64,000 bases of DNA, taken from assembly GCA_014904845.1 (NCBI GenBank), contig MU119237.1, positions 124,001 through 188,000 on the forward strand, written 5' to 3'. The DNA comes from Acephala macrosclerotiorum (Eukaryota; Ascomycota; Leotiomycetes; Helotiales; Mollisiaceae). A program made the position numbers and the translations under genes. Shown one piece after another: positions 34,697 through 45,624 of the stretch. The notes below the pieces were generated by a model. The model was given only the letters and a program-made list of their open reading frames with translations. It did no database searches and had not been told where the DNA came from. Position 1 is the stretch's first letter, and every line of letters begins with the position of its first letter.

Positions 34697-35854
34697 ATGG
34701 CTGCGAACCAGGTTGAATTAGAGGTACAGTTAGAACGGATGCCGCAATTGACTGAGGTGCGTGTCTTTGGAGGCTCTCATTGCCTCTCTTCCCGGTGGCT
34801 AACTTTTCGAAGGCGGTGGATAAGGAGGATAATTGGACTGGCCTGACTGATGCTGCCGCGCGGAGGAAGAGGCAGAACAGGCTTAATGTTAGAGCTTTCC
34901 GTAAGTGCCCACAACGCGTGTCTCTAATGAGACAGCAGAGACTCCCTGAAGTGATCCATTCTTCGTCGGTCGTTGCAATCCACTGACGGTCTTGACCACC
35001 CATCTTTCACCACATTAACGCCCCGACTCCCTGTTGATAGACCTTTATTCCAGGTCTCCTTTAGTTCAACGGCTAGCTAATATTCCCAAAGGACGACGTA
35101 AAGTCCTCCAGTTACAGGCCTCCGCAGACCTCACAAGTATCCAAAGCACACCCGAAACCCAACTAGCCTGCTGGATCGAAGACCAACAAATCATCTCTCT
35201 CATCCCCGCCTCCCGTACCAGAACAGACCCCAGGACCCCAGGACCCCATTACTTCCCTACTTCCCAACCTCTTCAAACGCCAAAATTACCACTGAAATAC
35301 CACGAATCATCTTCCCTCTTTCGTCCGATCACCTCATCACTCTTATTCAATTCAACGTCCTCCGCGCCACCCTCACAAACCTCCACCTCCTCTCCCTCCT
35401 CCAAACAATCCCCTATGAATGCTCCCTCGCCCTCTCCATCGCCCCATCCTCCTCCCATCCCCTCTCAATCCCACCATCTCTCCAACCAACCTCCATCCAA
35501 TCCTCAATCCCCCACGATCCATGGATCGATATAATCCCCTCCCCCCAATGGCGCGATAACTTGATCCTAGCGCAAGGAATGTATGATCTGGATGATTTGT
35601 GTTGTGATATGGCTGGTGGTTTGTGGGAGGGATTTCCGGATGGGGATGCGAATTGTACCGAGAAGGGAATTGTGGCTTGGAACACGCCGTGGGATGTTGG
35701 TGGGTGGGAGATTAGTAGGGGGTTTTGGAGGAAGTGGGGCCGCTTGATTTTGAGGGGGTGTGGGGATGTGTTGCAGGCGACGAATGGGTGGAGGAGGCAG
35801 AGAGGTGAGAAGGAACTGAGGTGGGAGGATTTGGGTTTGGGTGCTGAGGCATAG
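34697..35854 (+). CDS. bZIP-DUF3425 protein, disrupted by an 8-bp tandem duplication
   Basis: Exons 34697-34756, 34813-34900 and 35092-35854 encode a short bZIP-like basic region (DNWTGLTDAAARRKRQNRLN, then RAFR-RRK across the second intron) and a C-terminal DUF3425 domain. Its marks are FPLSSDHLITLIQFNVLRATLTN, DPWIDIIPSPQWRDNLI, and WNTPWDVGGWEI. The two parts are in different frames. The break lies exactly at two tandem copies of ccccagga (35228-35235 and 35236-35243). With one copy fewer, the three exons total 903 nt, a perfect 301-codon frame. So either the gene is recently inactivated by slippage or the assembly has an extra unit. Intron 2 (191 nt) is long for this genome. Family members are fungal transcription regulators of unknown targets. 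Confidence 0.8.
35228..35247 (+). repeat. 8-bp tandem duplication causing the bZIP-DUF3425 frameshift
   Basis: The unit ccccagga is present twice, followed by cccc. Its length is not a multiple of three, and the reading frame changes exactly here. Confidence 0.85.
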
Positions 35855-36193
35855 TGATGAGGTAGCGAGTGACCAAATCCAGGTTTGCTGCAACGGATTT
35901 TTGGAAGCCTCAAGTTCAATGAACATTGATCAATATAGCCAAAAAAAAAAAAAAAAAAAAAAATTTTCCTCACAGACGGGCGGACACAGGACTGAAGCTA
36001 TGAAGTGGAAAGGGTAAGGTATTGTGACTCAAAACTTGACTTCAGTGTCCATCGTCTGAGCATCTTAAGAGCTTACCCAGATCTCTAGAAACCCACCTGG
36101 CTTGGAAGGGCATCTACGATAAGAGTATAATGTACGTCCAAGACTTAGATCAATGACAGGTACAACTGCTCAAGATTGTGTGATTCTCATCTC
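35855..36193. other. Short spacer with a 23-bp poly-A run
   Basis: It lies between the bZIP-DUF3425 stop and the DUF6604 stop (convergent genes). A homopolymer of 23 A occupies 35941-35963. No gene was seen. Confidence 0.5.
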
Positions 36194-39100
36194 CTACATT
36201 ACCGTACAGCCGTAATCGGGCATATTCTTCAGCGGGTCCTCATGGGTGTCTTTCTCTTCATCCTCCAGATCTTCCCAGTAAATGTGCTGCATGAAACCCG
36301 ATCGAGGATTTTGGAATTCATCTGCCATTACCTGAAGACACTCCTGATCGTCTCCAGCTAAGGCTAGCGCTGTTAAAGAAGCCCTCTTCTCCCTCGCCAT
36401 CACCGAGTCCTCTTCATACGCACGGACCCAGAGTGGGTTACGCAATTGCTTTAACCTATCTTCAATCTGCGAGAATATCATAAAGAATCGGACAGTGACC
36501 CAAATATAATTCAAGCTGGATAGGGGTCTGGCCTCGCTGGCGATGTCGCTGACAATGTCGATTTTGAGGACTGACAATAGATCCCGGTCACAGGACATAA
36601 CATCTTTTTTCTTGCGTCCAAACTTTAGAGAAGGTGCTCTGCTGTAGCCTTCAGGGATTGGAGGTAAAAGATGTTCTGGAATCTTGTCGTCGTTACCAGC
36701 GGCTTCCAGCATCGTTGAAAATTGCATCAATATTTCGTCAGGCATGCCCAATGCCCTAGCCCGTTTGACAAGAGGGGTACTTTCAAGGACCTTCTTTCCT
36801 GTGACTGGATCGGTTACTTGTTTCGTCTGGCCTATACGAAGCATCCCGACAGCAGAGGCAGGTGGAAGCTGCTCATTGGGTATACGCTCATGGTCCCAAT
36901 CTGCATCAATGAAGAGGCCCAGCATTGATTTCTGCTTGAAGAAACGGTTCGCACTCGGATCCAAATATCCATGGAGATCAGTCGCTGTACGCAAGAGTGT
37001 TCGTCGAAGCGCTCGCCTGTCATAAACTGAACGTCGAGCTCCAGGGTTCGTCTTGGCAACGAGCGCGCCTGAGAAGTCTGAAGTTGGGGGTTTTCCATCA
37101 ACAAAAAAGGCTGCTCCGAATAATTCTTGCAAGGTTGCAAAGAGTCCGACGGGCTGCTTAATGTAGCCTTTCTGAACGAGCATATTGTGCAAGTGTATGA
37201 GGCATACAGGTTCCGGGATACTGTCCCACACGATAAGGCTCATGGTGTAAGCAAGATCGAGGGCTTCAATCAAACCAACGCCACAAAGGAATGGCGAGTA
37301 TTCCCAAAGACCGTTGGCATTCGTGTGGGAAAAACGCGAGGGAGGGATCGTTGTTAAACCATGCATGTATTTTGACTCTCCGAGCCAGTCTACAAAGTCA
37401 ACCATGATCTCTTTCATGATAGTCGACATGTGTTTATGGCGATTGAAGTCCCCATGTAGCATCGCGTCTTTCTCGAAAAGCTGTATCAATATATCCACCC
37501 CGTTACAGAATCCATGGCCTAACCTTTTATTCTCTCGGTCAAGGAAGAGATCAACATCTCGTCGCGGTCGAAATATTGATGCTGGTGAAATAAGGACATG
37601 GCCTTGGAGAGTGCTGAGGGACCAGCCTCGGGACACCGTCAGGGAATCCACAATACATTGCAGCTGAAATACGCAACTTGGAGGGATCTTCGTGCGCACA
37701 TCTGTTCCAGGCTTCTGCATAGCTAGAGTGGTGACAACGCCAGCGAATTCGTTTAATCCAAAAAGTCGTCGGTGTTGGTTCCAAGGTCCCTTGATGGACC
37801 AGTCAACATTCTCCAGAACCCAGCGTTGACCCTTCATTGTGTTTCGTTGTACCACAATGGCCGAGAAGACATTGACCAAATCGTACAGCCAATTGATTGT
37901 GTAAGACCGGCGCCAATTAAGCCGTTGTTCCTTGGTAGCTCGCTGTAGATTGAAATTGGGATCCCAGTCGCGGATTTCAGCCATCATTGACTTTGTGGGT
38001 TTTCCACTGCGCGTTTTCTGAAAGTCTAAGATGAAGTCGTATAGATCGTGGTAGCAATGAATCAAGAACTGTTCTCTGATGTCCATAGCAGTTTCTGAGA
38101 CCTGTTCAACGGAGTTATCGGGTCCGACTCGTGAAAGGCCCAAATGAAACATTCCTTGCGCCTTGTCTGGATTTCCGCGTGTGATCGTGTTCATGACAGT
38201 CTCATAGGAATCATGGCCAGGAAACTCCACAAAGATGGCGGATTCGGTTTTCTTGATAATACCAATGGCAATGTTAGACATTGCTCCCGCAGAAGCGCTG
38301 TTCAGGCCCCGTACGCCACCTCTCGCCAAATACCTTGCACGTAGCTCCGAAGCTCGATCCATTGAAAAGTAAGCGAGTAAACGGCCATGAGGTATTCAGT
38401 GACAAGTCCATCTCCATCTTCGATGATACGATAGCTCTCCTACTCCCCGGAATCTTGGAGTCAGTAAACGGCTTTCGGGCATATGAGAGAGTCCCACAAG
38501 TCGCGGAACATTCGCGTGCCTTTCTGGATCTATACTTTCCAAGGCACCAGAGACAATACGGATTGGGAGACATTGCTTTGAGAAGGTGAGACTTACAAAT
38601 GGCACATCGTCAAGACTGGCTTCCTTAGTAGGTAGCTTCGCCTTCGTTTTCTTGCCCTTCTTGCCTTTCTTCTTCTTACCATTAGACCTCTTCTGGCGCG
38701 CTTGTTGTGCTAGTCTTAAATCCCCCTGCTCTTCATCGATATCCTCCTCCTCGTCTTCCTCAAGAGCACCACCGAGATTGAGACCAGCGAAGCTATTGGC
38801 AAATATGACATCATCGGGGTCCTCTTCGTCTTCGAGCGTATTTTTCGAAAGCTTCTGCTCAGCAACCCATTCGTTCCCTCCTAGGGCTTCGAACGCCTGG
38901 GTAAGGGCATCAATGAAGACTTTATGGCTGTTGTTGCTCTTCTCGATTTCAGGGTCGGGTTTCTGAGCGACGATCTGCTGGAAGACTGATTGTGAGGCTC
39001 TTCTTGCAGCTATGACATTCTGAAAAAGTCGGTATATGATTGAGGGAATAGGTTTGATACGTTCCGCGATAAGAACTGAGAGAGGGACAATGGCTGAGAC

Positions 39101-39262
39101 CGTAATTTGTCCTGTCGTATTTAGGGACCTCGGAGAACCTTTAGGGAGACCCGATGGTAAAGAGGCTGATGCCTTGATAATAGTGTTAGAAGCATGGATC
39201 ATCCAGTAGAGTAGTTGTCTCGTGTCTCGCTTGTATGCCAGATACGAATTCTGGTCCGCCAT
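36194..39262 (-). CDS. DUF6604-domain protein with an apparent one-base frameshift
   Basis: Exon 1 (38597-39262) encodes the DUF6604 N terminus (NSYLAYKRDTRQLLYWMIHA) and an acidic then Lys-rich stretch. A GTAAGT donor and a GTAG acceptor join it in phase to exon 2 (36194-38439), which continues ESYRIIEDGDGLVTEYLMAV and IWREVAYG. There the frame must shift by one base, at a GGGG run (plus-strand cccc 38307-38310), to continue GLNSASAGAMSNIAIG and the remaining 700 residues. Adding one G gives exactly 971 codons. The long C-terminal region is otherwise open (ETVMNTITRG, then WDSIPEPVCLIHLHNML). Members are large fungal proteins of unknown function. A homopolymer deletion may be a sequencing error, or the gene is newly broken. 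A downstream ATG at 38362 could give a 722-residue form. Confidence 0.8.
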
Positions 39263-40227
39263 GCTGAGCTGAGATCAGGCAAACGGAATTGCTTGACGTT
39301 TCCTGACACTCTCAACTTGGCAAAATTCGTGTGGGTCCCCCAATTCTCGAGCCGGAGACCTAAAAGACATGGAAGAAAATGTGTCTATGTAAGTTGACCA
39401 TGACATGCGTGTTGACAGAACGGAGATGTTGTTTCAAGGTTGGGCATGTTATGGGGTTAGTGGAGTCTAAAAGCTTCCCGCCACTAGCGTTTCATTAGCA
39501 TCACATTTAATCACGTGTAATCGAATTCCACCAGGGGGAACGCACCGTTACTAAATGATAACCTTGAAAGGTAGTATTTGAACGGAATTGACATCGCTAC
39601 CAAGGAGATGGGCCTTTTGCCAAGGATTGGTTTTGAGGCAAGGTGTCTTAGAGCTCTACATCACGTGTAGAGGTTCCTGAATAGAACGGGGACTTACCTA
39701 TCTAGGCCGGACCTGTCTTTCCCGAGTGTTCCTATATACTGAAGTCATGAACGCAAGTTCTGTATGTTTCAAAAACGTCGCATTACTTCAGAGGCATCCT
39801 GAAGTTGTCCATTAAAAGTAAGAGATAATCGAAGGAGGAAATTGAATGAAATCACATTGTAAAGGGACTCCGTTCTCGTCCACTCGAAGCACACGTCTTT
39901 AAGAGATGCCTAATTATGCCCGAGGAAGTTGATCCAATACAGCAGAGTAGCATCTAATAGTGTTTGAACCCCGCAATAGATGGCGTCACGAAAGCGAGGA
40001 AGAGCAGGTTTGCAATGATCAGAATTTTTCTTATGTATTGGTTCCTCAAATACAACGCTGGGCTGGCTCCCACGCTCAGCCTAACCCATCCATAAGTAAC
40101 TGACTACCATATCATAAGAGGCCCATCCGTCCCTCATGTCTAACGCCGGAACTATGCAGACATTACAACACACATGCAAGTTTGAACCCTTGGAAAAAGA
40201 CGCCGTCAATGCGAATCAATATCCGAA
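39263..40227. other. Spacer between two minus-strand genes, no gene seen
   Basis: It contains the DUF6604 promoter next to 39262 and the 3' flank of the next gene. No coding or RNA feature is supported. Confidence 0.4.
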
Positions 40228-42051
40228 TTACCTTCTCCTCTTAGCTTCATCTGCCACCCGCATATCATCCAGCATCATTCGTTCGCTCAAGCTTCGTGGT
40301 GTTCCTAAAAAACTGCCAACTCCGCCTGACATCCTGAAGCTCTTGAGATCGCTTTCGTCTACCCCGCTTCGTCCGTCAACGCTACCAACGAATGAACTCA
40401 CATCTCCCATGGACGCCGCACGTGCATGAACATCGGGGCTCACGATGGGCATAGTGAATGGACGACCTTTGTATGAACCAACGATGCCTTTCGTGGCTGG
40501 TGCGGTCTTCGGTGGAGAAGGACGAACGATTTCGCGTGCTGGTGAAGTAGAGTATCGGCCGATAGGTTCGTTAGCAATGGGAGAGACGGGTGCGTCGGTG
40601 TCGAAGTCGTCGTACTCTTCGTCTTCTGGGCCTATGGGTGAAGTGCGGCGCTCGGCGTTCTCGTCGAAGTTGAACATCTCGTCGTCTTCTCCGGCATCGA
40701 AAGCCAAATCCGAATTACGTCCACTGCTTCGGTGACCTAGATTATCCAAATCTTGCCAGGCTCTGCTCGGTCTTGTTGATGCGGTTGGTGTATTGTTATT
40801 GGCGATGTCTGGAACTCGAGCAGGCGAAACACCCCTCGCCGGTGAGAGCATACTTTTAGGTGATGGAGCTTGACGCCTTAATGGGGGCATATCAAGCATG
40901 TCTTCGTCATCATCGGAAGCCACCTCAGGTTCAGCCTCGTCCTTGACTTCCAAGCCATTGTGTGCCCCATTGTGGCTCGAGCTGCTGTCGCCGCCCAACG
41001 GTCCAAGATCATCACTAGAACCTAATTGTGAGACCCCGTTTCCCATATAATTCTCATCTTCATCGTCAAAGGAGAAGCCATTTGCTGTTGTTGCCACCGA
41101 CGCCGAACCATCTGGGGGTGCAGTTACCGTGGTCCATGTTGTGCCATCATCCACTAAAGGTGACCGTGACAATGCCCTCAACGCCTGTGAAGATGAGATC
41201 CTCTTAGGTGGAGGCGCTTCGTCAATATCTTCGATTTGTTCAGATCTAGCCTCTTCCTCCATTTCTCCTCCAAAAGTGGTGGTTGGTATCTCTTCGGTGA
41301 GTATTAACTTTGTATTTTGTGGGGATGCAGTAGGTAGGACCTCTTCGCCTGCAACGTCGAATCGAACTCGGCGGGGGCTATGTCTTGAGGAACTCGAGGA
41401 TCTTCGAAGGGCACTGCGTCTGGTTGTACCTCCTTCACTCCAGTCTGAGGCCACGGATACCTCGTCTGTATTTCTTCGTTTCGGGGTCGCCGGTCGCGAG
41501 ACTTCTGGTGACGACACTAATGATCTCGTATCTGTGCTTGCGTCGACATGCAATGGTTCCATTGCCCTGGGTTGTGGGCTTATATTTCCGGGAGGAGGGG
41601 AGACGGGAGTCACAGTACTCGATCTGCGCTCGTTTCTGCTTGTGCTGTCGAGGAGAGGTAGGTAGCTTGGTGTGAACAGTCCTCGAAACTCTTTTTCTCG
41701 TTCGTGCGGACTTCGCGGACTCTCGTCCTCGTGGTATGCTGGTTTTAGGAGAGAAGTCGAGATCGAGGTTGCGGAAGGCTGAGGTTTATCGCCATTAGGG
41801 TGAATGTTGGTGCCTGTCGCGCATGACTCAAAAGGAGCTTCGACCTCAGGATATAAAGACTTGTAGCCCTTCATTGACTCTGCCATGCTTTTGGAGACAG
41901 TGTCGGAGACTTCTTTGGGCGCGTCCCGCAGCAGTTCTTCCGCGTATTTCTCGAATTCCGAGGCCATGTCTTGCCGGTACTTCCAGACCTTGTGATCGAG
42001 CTCCGCGAGCTTGGAATTGAGCTCGGTGAACAATTTGCTCGCCTCATCCAT
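40228..42051 (-). CDS. Disordered acidic/Ser-rich fungal protein with an RVxF-type PP1 docking motif
   Basis: The frame is a single exon. The first true ATG is at 42051, giving 607 residues; the frame opens further upstream but only through non-ATG codons. The first 60 residues are a predicted amphipathic helix (ASKLFTELNSKLAELDHKVW). The rest is low-complexity, rich in Ser, Pro, Asp and Glu, with many SP and TP sites typical of a phosphoprotein. Residues 228-231 are RVRF within RRVRFDV, which fits the protein phosphatase 1 docking consensus. A conserved-looking C-terminal stretch (YKGRPFTMPIV, then FLGTPRSLSERM) follows. No enzyme domain was seen and I do not recognise a named family. It might be a phosphatase targeting subunit. 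Confidence 0.7.
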   Translation of the reverse strand: MDEASKLFTELNSKLAELDHKVWKYRQDMASEFEKYAEELLRDAPKEVSDTVSKSMAESMKGYKSLYPEVEAPFESCATGTNIHPNGDKPQPSATSISTSLLKPAYHEDESPRSPHEREKEFRGLFTPSYLPLLDSTSRNERRSSTVTPVSPPPGNISPQPRAMEPLHVDASTDTRSLVSSPEVSRPATPKRRNTDEVSVASDWSEGGTTRRSALRRSSSSSRHSPRRVRFDVAGEEVLPTASPQNTKLILTEEIPTTTFGGEMEEEARSEQIEDIDEAPPPKRISSSQALRALSRSPLVDDGTTWTTVTAPPDGSASVATTANGFSFDDEDENYMGNGVSQLGSSDDLGPLGGDSSSSHNGAHNGLEVKDEAEPEVASDDDEDMLDMPPLRRQAPSPKSMLSPARGVSPARVPDIANNNTPTASTRPSRAWQDLDNLGHRSSGRNSDLAFDAGEDDEMFNFDENAERRTSPIGPEDEEYDDFDTDAPVSPIANEPIGRYSTSPAREIVRPSPPKTAPATKGIVGSYKGRPFTMPIVSPDVHARAASMGDVSSFVGSVDGRSGVDESDLKSFRMSGGVGSFLGTPRSLSERMMLDDMRVADEAKRRR

Positions 42052-44397
42052 AGTGTTGCGGCGAGTGAATTGAGCTGCGGGTTGCGAATCGGGCACCTTC
42101 AATAGCGAAGCATATCAAAGAGGTAGAAGCAGAGTATCACCTTTGAGGTGGCTTGGATTTGAAGAGTGTGAATACCTCTCTGATTTTGATGGACTAACAC
42201 TTTCGGGTACTAGCGCCCCATAAATTCGAAAGAGTCTGGATCTCTAAAAGACTTTTAAACACTGGGGCTCGTTGCGCGTCGACTTTATTTTGATATTTAT
42301 CGTTGAGTTGCGAGTCGCATCGGCTCGGCAGCTGCAGCGTTTCGATTCAATTGATCGTGTTGCATGGAACGATGAGCTGTCCCTCAAGTCAGGCTCATTC
42401 CGTCATCTGTTGTCCCACCTCAATGTGAGCAGCCGACACCGGTGAAGCAGCCCTGCCAAGTTGCCAGGATCTCTGCTTCCATCACTGGTCTAGAACCATC
42501 ACGTGTAACATATCAATTTGTTCGCAATCATGAGAAAATTTGAATTTGAATTCGAGAGCATCGAGTTTCATTAATTACGAAGTGTGCATCCTCAAGAGCA
42601 GAACAAACGCAGACTACCTTAAGCCGAGTGTCGAGGCCGAAGGCAAGATTCGTTGGGGATGCATGCAGCCTGTTGACCCCCACGTACCATTCGCGTGGGA
42701 TGGTTACACTGAAGGCTGTGAGTTCAAAGCAAGCAGAATGGAGCCTGATCTTGGACAACATCTGCCTTGACAAATCGTAGGACTCCAGGATGTATGAAAA
42801 CGGGCTCGTGCTGAATCCAGTTCCTTCGGGTTTGAATTCCGTGCAATAGCAAGCCCATACCAAGTTCACGAGGTTTAGATGTGTGCTGTTCAAATTTTGA
42901 CACTGTTGAAGTAGGACAACATCAACCTGAAGTCTTGCAAGAGCTTGCAGTGCCTACCAGTGGTAGGCTTTATGAACTGTAAGCCCGGTATCAAACCAAT
43001 GCCGAAACGTTTGAATTTGTGCGAGATTGCGCCTTTGTTTCTTGAGTTTCGACAGCGTTCTCTGAATGACATTGCCCAATGGCGTCAAATGGCTGTTGCT
43101 GCACCAAGACGTTGCGTCCCTACAGATATTATATCGTTCGTATGATTTTCCCCGTTGTGGGGAGCCTGCGGAGGGGCCTCGTATTGGTGATTGTAATCAA
43201 ATTCGAGACTGCATTACAATTGCCGACATATCGAAACAGCGTTACTTGGGAGGGCTAGAGCGCCACGTTCGGCAATCATAGAGACGCAAATATTCAAGGC
43301 CCTCGATTTCCAAACCTTTTGCCTTTCAAAAATTTGATCAGTCCTGCTTTTTCATTGTCAGATCTTAGGCGCCCGTGAGTACCTGCCAAATCTTATATAC
43401 TACATATCAAATCTCACAAAGAAACATCAGTTCCAATTTTCAACGTATCTTCGTATATACCCTATAATTGTCCCTCGAGATCATGTCAGATGGAGTGCGT
43501 GCATAAAATAAGGATAGAGGACTTGGTGCAAAGATTGTTGCCGGTCCAAATTTTGCATGTCACAATAGCAGATAGACAAGAACCACATATGCGAAGATAT
43601 TGAAACAACCGGAAAGATGATAGTCTAAGCTCGAAGACGCAGACTCTCAGCATTGCTAGCCTTCAAATCCTTCAATCAAAGCGATCAGAGTACCACGTGA
43701 CCGTTACCTGTGACTCCCTTTGCCCTTCTTCAAACTCGAACCTCGGGTCTGAAAAGCTGCAAAAAACAAAGTTCATTCATTCTGCTCTATTACTACTCGT
43801 GTGAATACTTCTCCGCGTTATTATCCGGCTCCAGAGACCCCGAGTTTTGCACAAGCGAAAACCCCTAGTCATAAGCGAATAGCCTCAAAATTTTGCCCCT
43901 CAACACCGCCCAAAAACCACCACCAAAAAAAGATAAAAATACAAAAGACTTAGTCACAACCCGTCTTACAGCTTTCGCTGCGGGGTATGACTTAGAGAAC
44001 CTAATTTAATAGGTTACTTGAAGCTCGCATTGGTGTGTGCCCTTCGAGCGTCCCTGGTGATAACTAGACTCTCATTCTCATTGCCTCCGCTCTCAGCGGA
44101 GCACTAACTGCCGGCCCTCTAGATATCCCCGCAGATGCCTGTCTCGACGCCGTACATGCAGGGTGCCTCTGCATATGAGTATCGTGCGAGTTTCCTGAGA
44201 GCTACCATGGCCACTGCCGTGTCAACGTAAGCCCTCAAACCTCGTTGGACTTTAGGTCGAAGTTAACGGTGTACTCTGCAGCACTACCTTCACGTCTATC
44301 TACATTCGCTTCAATAATAACAAGTAACAACCGACAAGCACAGCTACACTGACCAAGTCTTTGACTGCCGACAAGTCTGCACTGTACACGGTTATGC
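42052..44397. other. 2.3-kb gene-poor stretch, no intact gene seen
   Basis: The first 200 bases are the promoter side of the preceding gene. Small open stretches on both strands near 42.5-43.3 kb have no family resemblance. Near 44075-44150 a plus-strand frame reads like a secretion signal (LILIASALSGALTAGPLDIP) but lacks an in-frame start and soon hits a stop. Confidence 0.35.
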
Positions 44398-44805
44398 CTA
44401 CTCAGGTTCCGGACTACATAGAGCTGGACCTTGTGGCTCGGGTGGTGAAAAGAAGTTACTTTCTAAGTACAGCTCGCCAGTCGACTTCAGCCGGAGTCGA
44501 TAGTCCGAGTCTAAGCTGAACAGCGCAGCTTTCTTGGCATTATTTTCCAGATAGAGATCCCAACAGACACCGTACCTTGTATCCTCGACCGCGTAAAAGT
44601 CCGTCCCATTTGGGAACACTGCGCGCAGCTTGAAATTAGAAAGTGTGGCCCGTGACCTCAGGACAGGTGCTGTTGTCGGCAAGTACTCAAGCCGAATAAC
44701 AGTCTATGGAAATGTCAATGCTGAATGTACCAAAAGTCCACAGAAATTGTACTTACAGCGGTCGAAACAGTAATAGTCTTTGGACTACCATAACCACTGC
44801 AGGCC
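44398..44805 (-). pseudogene. 3' fragment of a secreted-protein-like gene, minus strand
   Basis: An exon at 44398-44703 (102 codons, ending in TAG) reads FKLRAVFPNGTDFYAVEDTR and ALFSLDSDYRLRLKS, the kind of beta-rich domain found at the C terminus of fungal surface proteins. A clean intron (44704-44756, GTAAGT to ATAG) links it in phase to a Ser/Thr-type stretch (SACSGYGSPKTITVSTA). The frame then closes upstream at about 44810 and no start was found. It is probably a truncated or decayed gene, and the family resemblance is weak. Confidence 0.4.
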
Positions 44806-45156
44806 GAGTTCGCCTACTATAGTAGAACTGGCTGGGACACTTGGGACTATGCCGGTAGTGCCCGCACCATATACCCCGGACCAAGAAGGACACTCCTGCG
44901 TTGACCCCTGGGATTCAACATCACTGGGAGTCGTAAGGATGGCAAGAAAACAGTCTACCCAGTCGAGGTTGTTCCACTCCCCGACAACACCTAGGACTGT
45001 GCCGACGTGCCAAAAGACATGACAGTTTTAGCTGCTGATGAGCGAGGCCTTTGGTTTGGCACTCCATCCTGGCGTGATCGAAATTTCGAGAATGGGACCA
45101 AGATCAGCAAGGACGGACAATACCAATTGATCAAACTCTGTGCCGTGCCCAAGTGA
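44803..45156 (+). pseudogene. Gene fragment with two in-frame stops, plus strand
   Basis: After a CAG acceptor at 44800-44802, one frame of 118 codons runs to TGA at 45154-45156, interrupted only by TGA and TAG codons. Its composition is protein-like (RTGWDTWDYAGSARTIYPGP, later CADVPKDMTVLAADERGLWF). Both internal stops could come from C-to-T changes. It overlaps the minus-strand fragment by a few bases. I do not recognise the family; it may be the 3' half of a secreted-protein gene whose signal-peptide exon is the remnant near 44.1 kb. Confidence 0.4.
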
Positions 45157-45624
45157 CTCTGAGCTCTGAAGTCCCTGCGTTTCTGATACAACGGCTGGAG
45201 TGGCATGTCAACTGAAGGAATGAGATTGCTGGTTTTCGTTTCGAATAATGACTTCATGGGGATTCAGGAATGGATGCGTATACGGGTATAGGCTGGGCTG
45301 CATGAGCTTTCTTTAATTTTATTGTTATGGATTGCGATTATTGAGGCAGAGTTTTGTATTCAAATCACACTCTCGATGAAGAATCAATGATAACATTAAA
45401 CACCGAGAATCTCTACTGCCTGACTTCAAATCGGGAGCTAAAGTCCAGTCAAAAGAATGCAATGTACCATTGTAAAAACGAACGCCATAACAGTACTATC
45501 TCTCTAGGTCTTATCACCTCGCTTCCCTTCCAATCCCAGCAATCCCTCATCTCCCATCTCTCCCTAAGAATTTCCTTTCCCCTAGCACCCGTTTATTTAT
45601 CCCATGTCTCAAGTCCAGCAAGAT

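Noticed and set aside
37314..37667. Plus-strand frames opposite the DUF6604 gene
   Set aside because: Antisense shadows of a clearly coding minus-strand gene.
38362..38362. ATG at 38362 as the genuine start of the DUF6604 protein
   Set aside because: The upstream exon and the sequence before the G run read as the missing part of the family domain, so the shorter form would lack half of it. I therefore prefer a frameshift.
42528..42893. 121-codon minus-strand frame
   Set aside because: No domain, no neighbours in the same frame, and a plus-strand open stretch of equal quality overlaps it.
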